Positions 26,120 to 34,480 are shown, numbered from the stretch's first letter. The stretch is DNA of 64,000 bases from Paenibacillus sp. JCM 10914 (GCF_001315105.1 NZ_BAZR01000006.1:62001-126000); one strand, 5' to 3'. Numbers and translations are program-made. Notes: generated by a model from the letters alone, not told the origin.

Positions 26120-27022
26120 TTATTTGATTAGTCCTTCATCTTTCAGATATTGCTTGGCTACGTCTTGATATTCCTTTTTATTAATATCCACTTCGGCATT
26201 CAGCTCTTGCAGCGTTTTATCATCCAGTTTCGCTGTGATTGCATTAAGGATTGTGCCGATCTCCTTATTATCATCCAATACCGATTGACGAATGACCGGT
26301 GCTACATTGTATGGAGGCCATAATTGCTTGTCGTCTTTCAGCACGATCAAATCAGGGTTAAGTAATTCTCCGTCTGTTCCAAAAGCCACCGTAACTTGCG
26401 CTTCGTCATTCAGAACTACGCGATACTTAACACCATAGTCGAAAAGTTTCAAGCTTTTGAATTTGAAATCACCGTAAACCCGGTTAAGTCCAAGTAGTCC
26501 ATCCTCGCGCTCCTCAAACTCAGGGACAGCAGCAAAGTCAATTTCGCCCGCTTTCTCCTGCAATTCAGAAATCGTAGTAATGCCGTATTTCTCCGAAGCT
26601 GAACGCGATATCGCCAGTGCTTGCGTGTTATTAGCTTGGGAAGGGTCCAGCCAAACCAAGTCGAACTCTTTCTTGTAGTAGTCGGATACGAGATCAAACA
26701 CTTGCTTAGGGTCTGGGAGTGGCTCTTCATTCAAAATGTTAAGCAGCCCCGTGCCTGTATACTCCGGGTAAACGTCGATTTCGCCTTTTTTCAGTGCCTC
26801 ATGGGCGATCAGCGTACCGCCTAGGTTAAGCTTGCGGTCAACTTTATGACCGGCATCTTCAAGTGCCAACGCAAACATTTCACCCAGCAGGAGTGATTCG
26901 GTAAAGTTCTTGGAACCGACCGCAATCTTTTGCTTGGATGAGCCGTCTCCGCAGCCTGCGAGAACACTCGTTAAGGCAATCATCAATGTGAGCAATAGTA
27001 CACCCGTTATTTTCTTTTTCAT
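26120..27022 (-). CDS. Glycine betaine/choline-type substrate-binding lipoprotein (OpuBC/OsmX-like)
   Basis: 300 residues. N-terminal signal with lipobox LAGC (lipidated Cys near residue 24), then the type-II binding fold of the OpuAC family: IAVGSKNFTESLLLGEMFA, NLGGTLIAHEALKKGEIDVYPEYTGTGL, and the C-terminal PPYNVAPVIRQ. These proteins deliver quaternary amines or related osmolytes to ABC permeases at the outer face of the membrane. No permease or ATPase gene is adjacent, so this is an orphan binding protein here. GGGGAGGATGG precedes the ATG. It probably forms an operon with the two HAL-like genes, which raises the question whether its ligand is acted on by them. Confidence 0.88.
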   Translation of the reverse strand: MKKKITGVLLLTLMIALTSVLAGCGDGSSKQKIAVGSKNFTESLLLGEMFALALEDAGHKVDRKLNLGGTLIAHEALKKGEIDVYPEYTGTGLLNILNEEPLPDPKQVFDLVSDYYKKEFDLVWLDPSQANNTQALAISRSASEKYGITTISELQEKAGEIDFAAVPEFEEREDGLLGLNRVYGDFKFKSLKLFDYGVKYRVVLNDEAQVTVAFGTDGELLNPDLIVLKDDKQLWPPYNVAPVIRQSVLDDNKEIGTILNAITAKLDDKTLQELNAEVDINKKEYQDVAKQYLKDEGLIK

Positions 27023-27133
27023 CTTCCATCCTCCCCAAAGTTACATTTCCATTTCTAAAAGTGCGGTTATCAAACGTTTCTCTAGTAAGTTTCATTCTGC
27101 CTTTCATAAAGTTACAGCAGATTCACTCCTTTA

Positions 27134-27170
27134 TTATCATTTAATGATAAACAGTTATTAAATTTAATAA
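27134..27170. promoter_or_regulatory. Two palindromes upstream of the binding-protein operon
   Basis: TTATCATTTAATGATAA (27134-27150, arms TTATCA/TGATAA) and TTATTAAATTTAATAA (27155-27170, a perfect 16-base palindrome) lie about 110-150 bases upstream of the start. They look like adjacent operator sites for an unidentified regulator. Confidence 0.5.
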
Positions 27171-27282
27171 AGGAATAATATCACCTTGCTTAATTCATGT
27201 CAATCCAATTTGTATACTTGGTTTTAAAGTTTAACATATTAAGAAATAGTCTCCAGCTGTACGGTGGTTCTTCTGGTGATAT

Positions 27283-27314
27283 GGTGAACCTTATCATAAG
27301 TAGGGCGAAGAGCC
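27283..27314 (+). repeat. att-like site 5
   Basis: 27283-27303 reads GEPYHK-stop in frame, followed by GGGCGAAGAG as at site 4. The preceding CTTGCCG motif is absent. It marks the right edge of segment D or the left edge of the next unit. Confidence 0.75.
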
Positions 27315-27322
27315 GACCACAT

Positions 27323-27420
27323 TGAACTGCACCCCCATTGTTAGACACACTCTAAAAATAACTCATTGAGCTGCCTGGAGGGCATCAAGTTCGTCACTTT
27401 CGTCCTGTACCGTAACACAT
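27323..27420 (-). mobile_element. End fragment of an IS3-family-like insertion sequence
   Basis: TGAACTGCACCCCCATTGTTAGACAC resembles, in two pieces, the terminal inverted repeat of IS3/IS150-type elements. Read on the minus strand, a short open frame ends (TNLMPSRQLNELFLECV-stop) just before this end, as transposase genes do. Only the last 100 bases or so remain. It lies directly next to att-like site 5. Confidence 0.4.
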
Positions 27421-27467
27421 GTTGGCGGCTTGTTTCACGGCATGTTAATATGTTACAATCCCATTAC

Positions 27468-27479
27468 TTAGCAGGCTAA
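27468..27479. promoter_or_regulatory. Putative MarR operator upstream of marR
   Basis: TTAGCAGGCTAA, an inverted repeat TTAGC/GCTAA around AG, about 25 bases upstream of the regulator start. The same 12 bases occur at 27942 in front of the monooxygenase genes. Confidence 0.65.
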
Positions 27480-27502
27480 TTAATTGCGAGGTGGCGATTT
27501 AA

Positions 27503-27919
27503 ATGATTGAGGATGAGATTAGAGAATCACTGGATAAAATTGCGGCGCGAATGCGCAGAGATTACTCCAATGCGCTTAGAGAATTTAATCTGCACGTAGG
27601 TCAGGATAATCTACTGTGCCGTCTATGGAAGGGAGAAGGTGTCACACAATTGCAGCTTTGCGAACACTTGAAATGTGAGCCTTCAACGGTTACCAACATG
27701 CTGAACACTTTAGAGAGAAACAACTATGTGTACAGGCAGCGCGATCCAGCGGATGCCAGAGTAAGCAGGGTTTATTTAACCGCGCAGGGTAAAGAAATTC
27801 AAGAGCCTATACGGAGAATCTGGAGAAGCGAGCAAGACAAATTATTGCGTGGCTTTTCACTGGAGGACCGTTTGTTGCTCAGCAGGCTGTTGAGTCAGAT
27901 CGAGGAGAATCTTTCGTGA
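27503..27919 (+). CDS. MarR-family transcriptional regulator
   Basis: 138 residues with the winged-helix core VTQLQLCEHLKCEPSTVTNMLNTLERNNYVYRQRDPADARVSRVYLTAQGKEI, including the DxRxxxxxLT wing typical of MarR. MarR dimers release palindromic operators on binding phenolic or oxidised ligands, or by cysteine oxidation; a cysteine (LLCRLW) near residue 36 and others could serve. GAGGTGG precedes the ATG. The identical palindrome lies before this gene and before the following monooxygenase gene, so it probably controls both itself and the two-gene operon downstream. Confidence 0.9.
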   Translation: MIEDEIRESLDKIAARMRRDYSNALREFNLHVGQDNLLCRLWKGEGVTQLQLCEHLKCEPSTVTNMLNTLERNNYVYRQRDPADARVSRVYLTAQGKEIQEPIRRIWRSEQDKLLRGFSLEDRLLLSRLLSQIEENLS

Positions 27920-27937
27920 TTCCCCTTTTTTAACTTA

Positions 27938-27957
27938 ATATTTAGCAGGCTAAATAT
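27938..27957. promoter_or_regulatory. Putative MarR operator upstream of the monooxygenase operon
   Basis: ATATTTAGC and GCTAAATAT form a perfect 9-base inverted repeat around AG. It contains the same TTAGCAGGCTAA as the site before marR and overlaps the likely promoter of the next gene. Confidence 0.7.
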
Positions 27958-27973
27958 ATGGAGGAGGGAAATT

Positions 27974-28999
27974 ATGCTAATGAAAAGTTCCAATACTATT
28001 AAATTGTCCATTTTGGATATCGGCACCATCATGAACGGGAAGACCGCCTCTGAAACCATGCAGGATTCTATATCACTTGCCAAGCTGGCGGATGACTTGG
28101 GATATACCCGATACTGGTTTGCCGAGCATCACAACACGCCCTTTCAAGTGAGTACGTCTCCAGAATTAATGAGCGTCCACGCAGCGGCGAATACGAAAAA
28201 TATACGCGTAGGTTCAGGCGGCATTATGCTGCCGAATCATAGTCCTTTACGGGTCGCAGAGAACTTTTTGACGCTGGAAGCCATGTATCCGGGCCGGCTG
28301 GACCTTGGCATAGGAAGAGCTCCGGGAACCGACGGACTCACCGCTTATGCGCTAAGGCGTTCGCGGGAGGCTGTTACTTCGTATGACTTTCCTGAACAAT
28401 TGAATGAAATGCTTGGCTTTTTCTCGAAGGACTTTCCTGCCGATCATCCTTACAGCCGCATCATACCGTTCCCAGGCATCACGAGTATACCGGATATCTA
28501 TATGCTCGGGTCTAGTAACGGAGGTGTGCAATTCGCAATGGAGAAGGGGCTCGGTTTTGTGTTCGCTTCCCATTTGGCGCCGCATCTGGCTGTTCCTATG
28601 CTTCGAGCCTATAAAGAAAATTTCAAGCCTTCGCGGCATTCTTCTGAGCCCAAAAGCATTTTTTCCACGATATTGATAACGGCCGAGACAGATGAAGAGG
28701 CGCAATACTTGGCAGGTCCCGTTGAGTTATTCTGGGCAAGGTTGAATACCGGCAACCTGGGCTCGACCTTCCCCACGCTGGAAGAAGCGAGCCAGCATCA
28801 TTACACGCCTGCCGAAGCGGCGGCTAGAGCCCAAAATAAAGACAAGTTTATCATCGGAGGCATAAACAGCGTGAAGCAGCGGTTGGAAACATTGGCAGAA
28901 CAAGCAATGGTAGATGAATTCATGCTGCTGGAATACTATACGGATCAGGCGGCCCGTCATAAGGCCTATCAATTGTTGGCTTCTGAATTTCTGCATTAA
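27974..28999 (+). CDS. Luciferase-like (LLM class) flavin-dependent oxidoreductase, MsnO8-like
   Basis: 341 residues, strong GGAGGAGGG site five bases upstream. The bacterial-luciferase TIM-barrel pattern is clear: SLAKLADDLGYTRYWFAEHHNT, VGSGGIMLPNHSPLRVAENFLTLEAMYPGRLDLGIGRAPGTDG, and the C-terminal GGINSVKQRLETLAEQ. Members use reduced FMN (or F420 in other phyla) and oxygen to oxidise small organic or organosulfur compounds. The substrate is unknown. It is first in a two-gene operon under a MarR-type operator with a second flavin monooxygenase gene 31 bases downstream. Confidence 0.9.
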   Translation: MLMKSSNTIKLSILDIGTIMNGKTASETMQDSISLAKLADDLGYTRYWFAEHHNTPFQVSTSPELMSVHAAANTKNIRVGSGGIMLPNHSPLRVAENFLTLEAMYPGRLDLGIGRAPGTDGLTAYALRRSREAVTSYDFPEQLNEMLGFFSKDFPADHPYSRIIPFPGITSIPDIYMLGSSNGGVQFAMEKGLGFVFASHLAPHLAVPMLRAYKENFKPSRHSSEPKSIFSTILITAETDEEAQYLAGPVELFWARLNTGNLGSTFPTLEEASQHHYTPAEAAARAQNKDKFIIGGINSVKQRLETLAEQAMVDEFMLLEYYTDQAARHKAYQLLASEFLH

Positions 29000-29030
29000 T
29001 GAAGAGATAAATTAGGAAAAAGGAGAGCTT

Positions 29031-30341
29031 ATGAATAATAGACAAATGCAACTGGTTATGCAAATGGGCGCTGGATATGGTCTGGATCAAGGAGCGTGGA
29101 GAATGCCGGGAGCTGACCCGGCAGCGCTGACTGATATGGATCTGTATGTTGAATTTGCTAGAATAGCCGAACGAGGAAAAATCCAGATGGTCTTTATTGC
29201 AGATGCCCCCGTTCTCAACGCGGATATAAGCTTTCAGCCGCCGACTTATCCGTTGGAACCTCTGTTGGCACTGACTGCCATAGCACGTGCTACGGAACGG
29301 ATTGGGCTTGTGGCTACCGTATCCACAACATTTAACCATCCTTATAATGTCGCACGTCAATTAAAAGCGCTGGATATATTGAGCCATGGCCGGGCAGGCT
29401 GGAATGCCGTAACAACCTCCACTGCCCTGGCGGCATTGAACTTTGGAGAAGAGGTGCCGGACCGCCGGGAAAGGTATGAGCGCGCTCACGAGTTTATTCA
29501 GCTTGTGGAAGCACTATGGGGAAGCTGGGGAGAAGATGCGCTCGTTTTAGATCAGACAACCGGCATCTTTGCCAATATGGATAAGATCAAGCCAATCCAC
29601 CTTAGCGGGAAGTATTTGTCATCGCGGGGCCCACTGCCGATCCCTCCGTCTGAACAAGGGCAGCCCGTTATTTTTCAGGCCGGCGGCGGCAACGAGGGCC
29701 TGGATCTTGCAGGAAAATATGCATCAGGCGTATACGCTAATCCTTACGATATTCCTGGCGCTAAAGCCTATAGGCAAATGGTGCGAAGCAGAGCGCAGCG
29801 GTTTGGGCGCAATCCTGACGATATTAAGATCCTTCCCGGCTTGATTCCGTCGATCGCATCAACGGAGCGGGAAGCATTGAACCGCCGTAAGCAGCTGGAT
29901 CAATATCTCGCCGATTTGGAAGGAAGAGTATCTTATTTAGGCGCTATGATCGGCATTCCACTATCCTACAGAGACATCGACCAGCCCATACCCGGAGAAC
30001 TGCTGCGCCATGCTCATATGACACAGGACCCCCGTTCGGAAAGGGTGCTGCAACTTGCATTAAAAGGTCTGACTGTCCGCGATATATTGGCGCATGGCGT
30101 AATCAATTATCATCCCGTTATTACCGGCACGCCGGAACAGGTTGCGGATTTTATGGAGGAATGGTTTTTGGCTGAAGCTTGCGATGGCTTTGCCATTCAA
30201 CCGGACATTAGCTTTGACGGTGTAGCCGTATTCGTGGATGAAGTGGTGCCCATTCTGCAGAAGCGGGGGTTGTTCCATCAAGAATACGAAGGAGCGACAT
30301 TACGCGAGCACATGGGTGTCCCGTACAAATATGGACGTTGA
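29031..30341 (+). CDS. NtaA/SnaA/DszA-family FMN-dependent monooxygenase
   Basis: 436 residues with AAAGGAGAG upstream. Family segments include GAWRMPGADPAALTDMDLYVEFARIAERGKIQMVFIAD, IGLVATVSTTFNHPYNVARQLKALDILSHGRAGWNAVTT and PVIFQAGGGNEGLDLAGKYA. These enzymes take FMNH2 from a separate reductase and oxidise substrates such as nitrilotriacetate, pristinamycin precursors or dibenzothiophene sulfone. Which applies is not visible. Together with the upstream LLM protein and MarR it probably forms an inducible catabolic or detoxification set. No flavin reductase gene is nearby. Confidence 0.9.
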   Translation: MNNRQMQLVMQMGAGYGLDQGAWRMPGADPAALTDMDLYVEFARIAERGKIQMVFIADAPVLNADISFQPPTYPLEPLLALTAIARATERIGLVATVSTTFNHPYNVARQLKALDILSHGRAGWNAVTTSTALAALNFGEEVPDRRERYERAHEFIQLVEALWGSWGEDALVLDQTTGIFANMDKIKPIHLSGKYLSSRGPLPIPPSEQGQPVIFQAGGGNEGLDLAGKYASGVYANPYDIPGAKAYRQMVRSRAQRFGRNPDDIKILPGLIPSIASTEREALNRRKQLDQYLADLEGRVSYLGAMIGIPLSYRDIDQPIPGELLRHAHMTQDPRSERVLQLALKGLTVRDILAHGVINYHPVITGTPEQVADFMEEWFLAEACDGFAIQPDISFDGVAVFVDEVVPILQKRGLFHQEYEGATLREHMGVPYKYGR

Positions 30342-30409
30342 ATATGCGTGAACTCGAGATGCTGTACGCACGTTTATCACTAACGGGAAATGTAAGTTTA
30401 ATCAAAGAT

Positions 30410-30454
30410 GGGCCATCCTTTGCAGGATGGCCCTAAAACTTGCCGTTACAGACA
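30410..30454 (+). repeat. Cassette-end hairpin plus inverted end motif without rlmH-tail copy
   Basis: GGGCCATCC/GGATGGCCC hairpin (30410-30433) followed by AAAACTTGCCGTTACAGACA (30435-30454), almost identical to the end of cassette A. The following bases do not read GEPYHK-stop. It is probably a decayed right end of a further unit that began at att-like site 5. Confidence 0.65.
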
Positions 30455-30557
30455 TTGGTGATTATATTAGGCCATGAATTCATGGTCTAATGTATTTCCT
30501 TCATCGATTTTTCTATTCATCGGCTTCATGTTCAGACAGCTTTAATAATCGTTAGTG

Positions 30558-31520
30558 CTAACAATATTTCTCAAGAGTTGCAACAAGAGAAGATGGAAGA
30601 TCTATTTCTTCCTTAACAAAGCTACCTCCGGGGACGTGAATACCTTTGGAGGACAACCGTTCGATCTGATCCGCTATACGAGCCGAAAAATCTGGAGCAA
30701 GCAGTTCGGGGTTTATGGCAACAATGAACAAGCCTACACCAGGCGAGTGGCTCCCTTCCTCAAAGGATGGAGCATCAAGTGACCAGTTCGCGCCTGTCGT
30801 ACCTGCGGCGAGTATTTCAACCATGAGTGCGATATTGGCACCACGCGCACCCCCAAAAGCAAGTAAAGCCCCCTTGATCGCTTCACGCGAATCCATAGTA
30901 CTTTGTCCATTCTCATCGATGGCCCAGCCTTCAGGGATCATCTCACCGCGCTCTGCCGCTTGTCGTATGTTGACAAACGCTGTGGCACTGGACGCCTGAT
31001 CGATAACCAAGGGAGCCCTATTGTCGACAGGCGCAGCGAATGAGAGAGGATTGGTACCATAAACAGCCTCGCTGCTATGTCCCGCAGCCATTAAGGCAGA
31101 TCCATTGGTTGCAGCCAACGCTACCAATCCTTTATGGGCGAGCCGCCTTACATAGTAGCCCAACTCTCCAGCCGTATAACTGTTCTTTAACGCAAATACG
31201 GTTACACCATAAGTGCTTGCCCGTGTTTGCAATTCCTCGAATGCACGATCAAAACCAAGTTGGGCGATCCCACCCTTGGCATCGACCTGAATGAGAGCTG
31301 GGGCTGGAAAGAAGAGCACAGGCTCTTCTGTGCTAGCAATGCGACCATCCAAAAATCCGTCCAGATAGTCAGGAAGATGAGCAAATCCAACCGAATTCCG
31401 ACCGGAACATTCCGCAGCGACAGTTGCCTCAGCGAGAGAGATTGCTACTGCTTTGCTCGCACCAGAAGCAACACACACGCGAATAGCGAACTCTCTTGCG
31501 CTCTTAAGATCGTATCGCAT
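30558..31520 (-). CDS. Ldh2-family (malate/lactate dehydrogenase-type) oxidoreductase
   Basis: 320 residues matching the Ldh_2 fold unrelated to classical lactate dehydrogenase: SGRNSVGFAHLPDYLDGF (usually HxxxGxxRxxxY), VTVFALKNSYTAGELGYYVRRLA, GLVALAATNGSALMAAGHSSEAVYGTNPLSFAAP and GGARGANIALMVEILA. The family uses NAD(P)H to reduce alpha-keto acids or reacts with ureidoglycolate and delta-1-piperideine carboxylate; the substrate is undecided. The usual catalytic His of the HSHG context reads GFAHLP here. No strong ribosome site is visible before the ATG. It is transcribed alone. Confidence 0.85.
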   Translation of the reverse strand: MRYDLKSAREFAIRVCVASGASKAVAISLAEATVAAECSGRNSVGFAHLPDYLDGFLDGRIASTEEPVLFFPAPALIQVDAKGGIAQLGFDRAFEELQTRASTYGVTVFALKNSYTAGELGYYVRRLAHKGLVALAATNGSALMAAGHSSEAVYGTNPLSFAAPVDNRAPLVIDQASSATAFVNIRQAAERGEMIPEGWAIDENGQSTMDSREAIKGALLAFGGARGANIALMVEILAAGTTGANWSLDAPSFEEGSHSPGVGLFIVAINPELLAPDFSARIADQIERLSSKGIHVPGGSFVKEEIDLPSSLVATLEKYC

Positions 31521-31789
31521 GGGTCACTCTACTATCATGTTGTTCAGTGGTGGGGAATAAAGCAGCTACCGAGTTATTAAGTGCTTTCTTGTTTCCTCTC
31601 AGCAATTCATCACACTCCCGACTGAAATTTCTTTTTTCCATATGAATACAAGTTTTTCATAATTATATCATGGAAATATGTTAGCCCAGACAAGCATGTG
31701 GTCAAAGTTACAGTAGAAACTGACAAAAAAGTATCCTAACTTTATAATTGTTATATATATCCTATAGCGGCATTGACCAGGAGGACGGC

Positions 31790-32725
31790 ATGCAATTTCA
31801 ACCAATGTATGAGGATGGGGAATTATTTCTACCGAAGATCGAATTCAATATGACATCGAACCAACCGATTGGCATTATAACGGACTTGAAGCGAAAGCAG
31901 CTTTTAATGAACCAATTAGTTGATCATTCTCGATATTATTTATTTCGAGCTGGGCAAAACGAGTATATACATTTAACGGTGGAAGAGCTGATCACTTTTC
32001 TAATCCAAGTAACGGAGAGGAATGAGCGTACCGCTTTGTTACTGGATTATTTTTCTTTAAAAGAAGAACGGAAGGTAAAAATCAAGAATCTAAGCCCATC
32101 GAAAAGGATGTATGTGACATTGCTGCGTGTCTTTTTTGCGCATCAGCCTACACTTGTACTCGAGGAACCCTATTTTTACTTAGAAGAGCAAGATCGGCGT
32201 CAATTTAAACGGATTCTAGATGACCTTTCGAAAGAAAAGCAGATTTTAATTTTAACGTCGAATTTAGAGGATGCCATGATTTCCTGTGATGCCATTTATC
32301 GATTGAACGAGCTCGGATTTCATCCATTGGATATTCAGGACTCAGAAGAGGATAAGCAGGAAGTGCAGGAACAAGATGAGGCCAATATAACCTTACAGAA
32401 GATATCTACCAAAAGAAAGGACAAAGTGATTTTATTTAATCCGCCTGAAATCGACTTTATAGAAAGTATAGATGGTTCGATTCTTGTTCATGTGGATGGA
32501 GAAAATTATAACTGTGCTTTGACGCTAACCGAGCTCGAGCAGAGATTGTTAAATTTCGGTTTTTTTAGGTGCCATCGATCTTATATCGTTAATCTGCAAA
32601 AAGTAAGAGAGATTATTACATGGACGAAGAATAGCTACAGCTTGCGCTTACATACAGGTAAAGATGCCGTGGTTCCGTTATCCCGTTCAAAATTGCATGA
32701 ATTAAAAGCACTTCTTAACATTTAA
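31790..32725 (+). CDS. LytTR-family regulator with an N-terminal degenerate ABC ATPase-like domain
   Basis: 311 residues from the ATG at 31790 after AGGAGG. Residues 1-195 resemble an ABC nucleotide-binding domain: a signature-like LSPSKRMYVTLLRVFFAHQP, a Walker-B/D-loop-like TLVLEEPYFYLEEQDRRQF and an H-loop-like ILTSNLEDA. The Walker A lysine loop is missing (GIITDLKRKQLLMNQL instead of GxxxxGKST), so ATP hydrolysis is unlikely. Residues 215-311 are a LytTR DNA-binding domain (YNCALTLTELEQRLLNFGFFRCHRSYIVNLQKVREI). It sits 180 bases upstream of an ABC ATPase/permease pair and probably regulates it, perhaps by contacting the transporter. Confidence 0.85.
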   Translation: MQFQPMYEDGELFLPKIEFNMTSNQPIGIITDLKRKQLLMNQLVDHSRYYLFRAGQNEYIHLTVEELITFLIQVTERNERTALLLDYFSLKEERKVKIKNLSPSKRMYVTLLRVFFAHQPTLVLEEPYFYLEEQDRRQFKRILDDLSKEKQILILTSNLEDAMISCDAIYRLNELGFHPLDIQDSEEDKQEVQEQDEANITLQKISTKRKDKVILFNPPEIDFIESIDGSILVHVDGENYNCALTLTELEQRLLNFGFFRCHRSYIVNLQKVREIITWTKNSYSLRLHTGKDAVVPLSRSKLHELKALLNI

Positions 32726-32903
32726 AATGTTTGCGAAGCAAACATAACTTCGTAAGCATATGCCATTTCAGGGGTAATGTCGAACCAATCAAGCATTTAA
32801 TGGTACCATTCAGGCGATAATCGCTACATTTCGGCGGGTTTTGATGGCTGGAAGCATGCAATCTTTATATATTTAAGCCATCAACGCTAAGGAAGTGGTA
32901 TTA

Positions 32904-33749
32904 ATGGATGTTATCCAAGTCGAACATATTCGCAAGAGATTTGGAAATAAAGATGCATTAGCAGATGTGTCATTTTCAATTCCGAAAGGAGAAATTTTTG
33001 GTTTCTTAGGTCCGAGCGGTTCAGGAAAAACGACATTAATAAAGCTTTTAACTGCCCAATTAAATCCGACAAGCGGACAGGCAAGTGTATTTAACCAGCC
33101 GGCAGAGATGATGCATCAGTCTGCACAGAAGATGCGCTTTGGCATTTTGACGGATAACAGCGGCCTATATGAGAGATTAACGATAGAGGAAAATTTGAAG
33201 CTGTATCGTAAGTTATATGATCTTCCCAGATCTTCGATCGATAAGGTGCTGCAGTTTGTAAACTTAAGCGGAGAGCGCAAGAAGAAAGTCAATCGCTTAT
33301 CGAAAGGGATGCGTCAGCGTGTTCTGCTCGCATGCGCGATGATCCATGAGCCGGAATTATTATTTTTGGATGAGCCTACCTCGGCTTTAGATCCAGTAAA
33401 CTCAGCACATATTTATAAAGGGTTACGCTACTTAAATGAGAAAGGGACGACGATTTTTTTAACTACGCATGATATGGCTGAAGCAGAATTGATGTGTAAC
33501 CGTATAGCGATTTTGTACCAAGGGCAAGTTCAAACCATCGGCTCACCAAAGGAGCTTAAAAGACAGCATCGTGAAAACGTAGTTTGTGTGGACTTAATTA
33601 ATGGGGAAGCCCACGAGCTTCCGATCGATGAGGTAACGGCTGATCAAATCGCCGATTGGATGAAACGAGGGTTGATTGATCGATTAGAGACGAAAGAGCC
33701 AAGTCTAGGTGATATTTTCATTAAAATGACAGGAAGTGAGTTACTATGA
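32904..33749 (+). CDS. ABC transporter ATP-binding protein
   Basis: 281 residues from the ATG at 32904. Complete motifs: Walker A GPSGSGKTT, Q-loop region FGILTDNSGLYERL, signature LSKGMRQRVLLACAMIHEPE, Walker B LLFLDEPTSALDP and H-loop TTHDMAEAE. It belongs to the ABC-2 exporter group (drug, antibiotic or lipid export). The last codons overlap the permease start by four bases (ATGA), indicating translational coupling. Confidence 0.93.
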   Translation: MDVIQVEHIRKRFGNKDALADVSFSIPKGEIFGFLGPSGSGKTTLIKLLTAQLNPTSGQASVFNQPAEMMHQSAQKMRFGILTDNSGLYERLTIEENLKLYRKLYDLPRSSIDKVLQFVNLSGERKKKVNRLSKGMRQRVLLACAMIHEPELLFLDEPTSALDPVNSAHIYKGLRYLNEKGTTIFLTTHDMAEAELMCNRIAILYQGQVQTIGSPKELKRQHRENVVCVDLINGEAHELPIDEVTADQIADWMKRGLIDRLETKEPSLGDIFIKMTGSELL

Positions 33750-34480
33750 GTATCTCATTAAAACGTGCCGGGGCGATATTTGTGAAGGATTACAAAGAGT
33801 TTTCACGCAATTACGCAATCTCCATTAGTTTGATTTTCCCAATTATATTAGCACTTCTTTTTCGGGGTGCAGGCCCGTCTTTGGGTATAGGCCCATCTGC
33901 GAATGGCGCTTTCGCTTTCGGGCTTGTTCTTAATACTTCATTTGTGTTACTAACGTGTTTAGTACAAGTAAGCTTGTTTGCGGAAGAAAAGGAGCGTAAC
34001 ACTTTACGGACATTAATGATGACTCCGGCCACGACTATGGATGTTTTAGTCGGTAAAAGCACTTTAGTCTTTGTAATGTCTGCGGTTGTTCTGGCTATTG
34101 CGACGTATATAATGGGCTACGAGCCAGCTAGTACATGGGCGTTTGCGGCAGCAATCATTCTTTCGATTATTATATACATAGCAGCCGGGACGATATGCGG
34201 TTTGTTCTCCAAGACGTTGCTTGAAGCATCGTTATCTATACTTCCTGTGGCGTTCGTATTCACTGCGGCACCATGGGGAGCGTTTCTAGTGAAGGATTAT
34301 CCCATTTTAAAAGTTATGGAGTATGCGCCAAGCAGTCAACTTGTACATTTGCTAGGTGTACCCACTATAGGCTTTACGATGGGGGATTTATTAAAACCTC
34401 TCCTCATTATTTTGGTATGGACGATTGTATTTACGATTGTATCTGTTGCTTTGTATCAACGACGGTTAAAAGATGAGTAA
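33746..34480 (+). CDS. ABC-2 type transporter permease
   Basis: 244 residues with six hydrophobic segments and the ABC-2 pattern: a cytoplasmic N-terminus (AGAIFVKDYKEFSRNY), a long extracytoplasmic loop, EEKERNTLRTLMMTPATTMDVLVGKS before the third segment. It forms the membrane part of an exporter with the preceding ATPase. Substrate unknown; bacteriocin or peptide export is possible but not shown. Confidence 0.9.
   Translation: MSISLKRAGAIFVKDYKEFSRNYAISISLIFPIILALLFRGAGPSLGIGPSANGAFAFGLVLNTSFVLLTCLVQVSLFAEEKERNTLRTLMMTPATTMDVLVGKSTLVFVMSAVVLAIATYIMGYEPASTWAFAAAIILSIIIYIAAGTICGLFSKTLLEASLSILPVAFVFTAAPWGAFLVKDYPILKVMEYAPSSQLVHLLGVPTIGFTMGDLLKPLLIILVWTIVFTIVSVALYQRRLKDE

Larger units (their letters stand above)
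12838..27303 (+). mobile_element. Putative rlmH-linked segment D, 14.5 kb
   Basis: Bounded by att-like sites 4 and 5, both followed by AGTAGGGCGAA. It contains about nine genes on both strands, none a recombinase or transposase that I can see. It may be a single SCC-like element that lost its recombinase, or several merged ones. Confidence 0.45.

Noticed and set aside
9920..31520. Ccr-type serine recombinase or integrase gene in the cassette region
   Set aside because: I looked through all frames and found no large serine or tyrosine recombinase; the cassettes appear to be non-autonomous.
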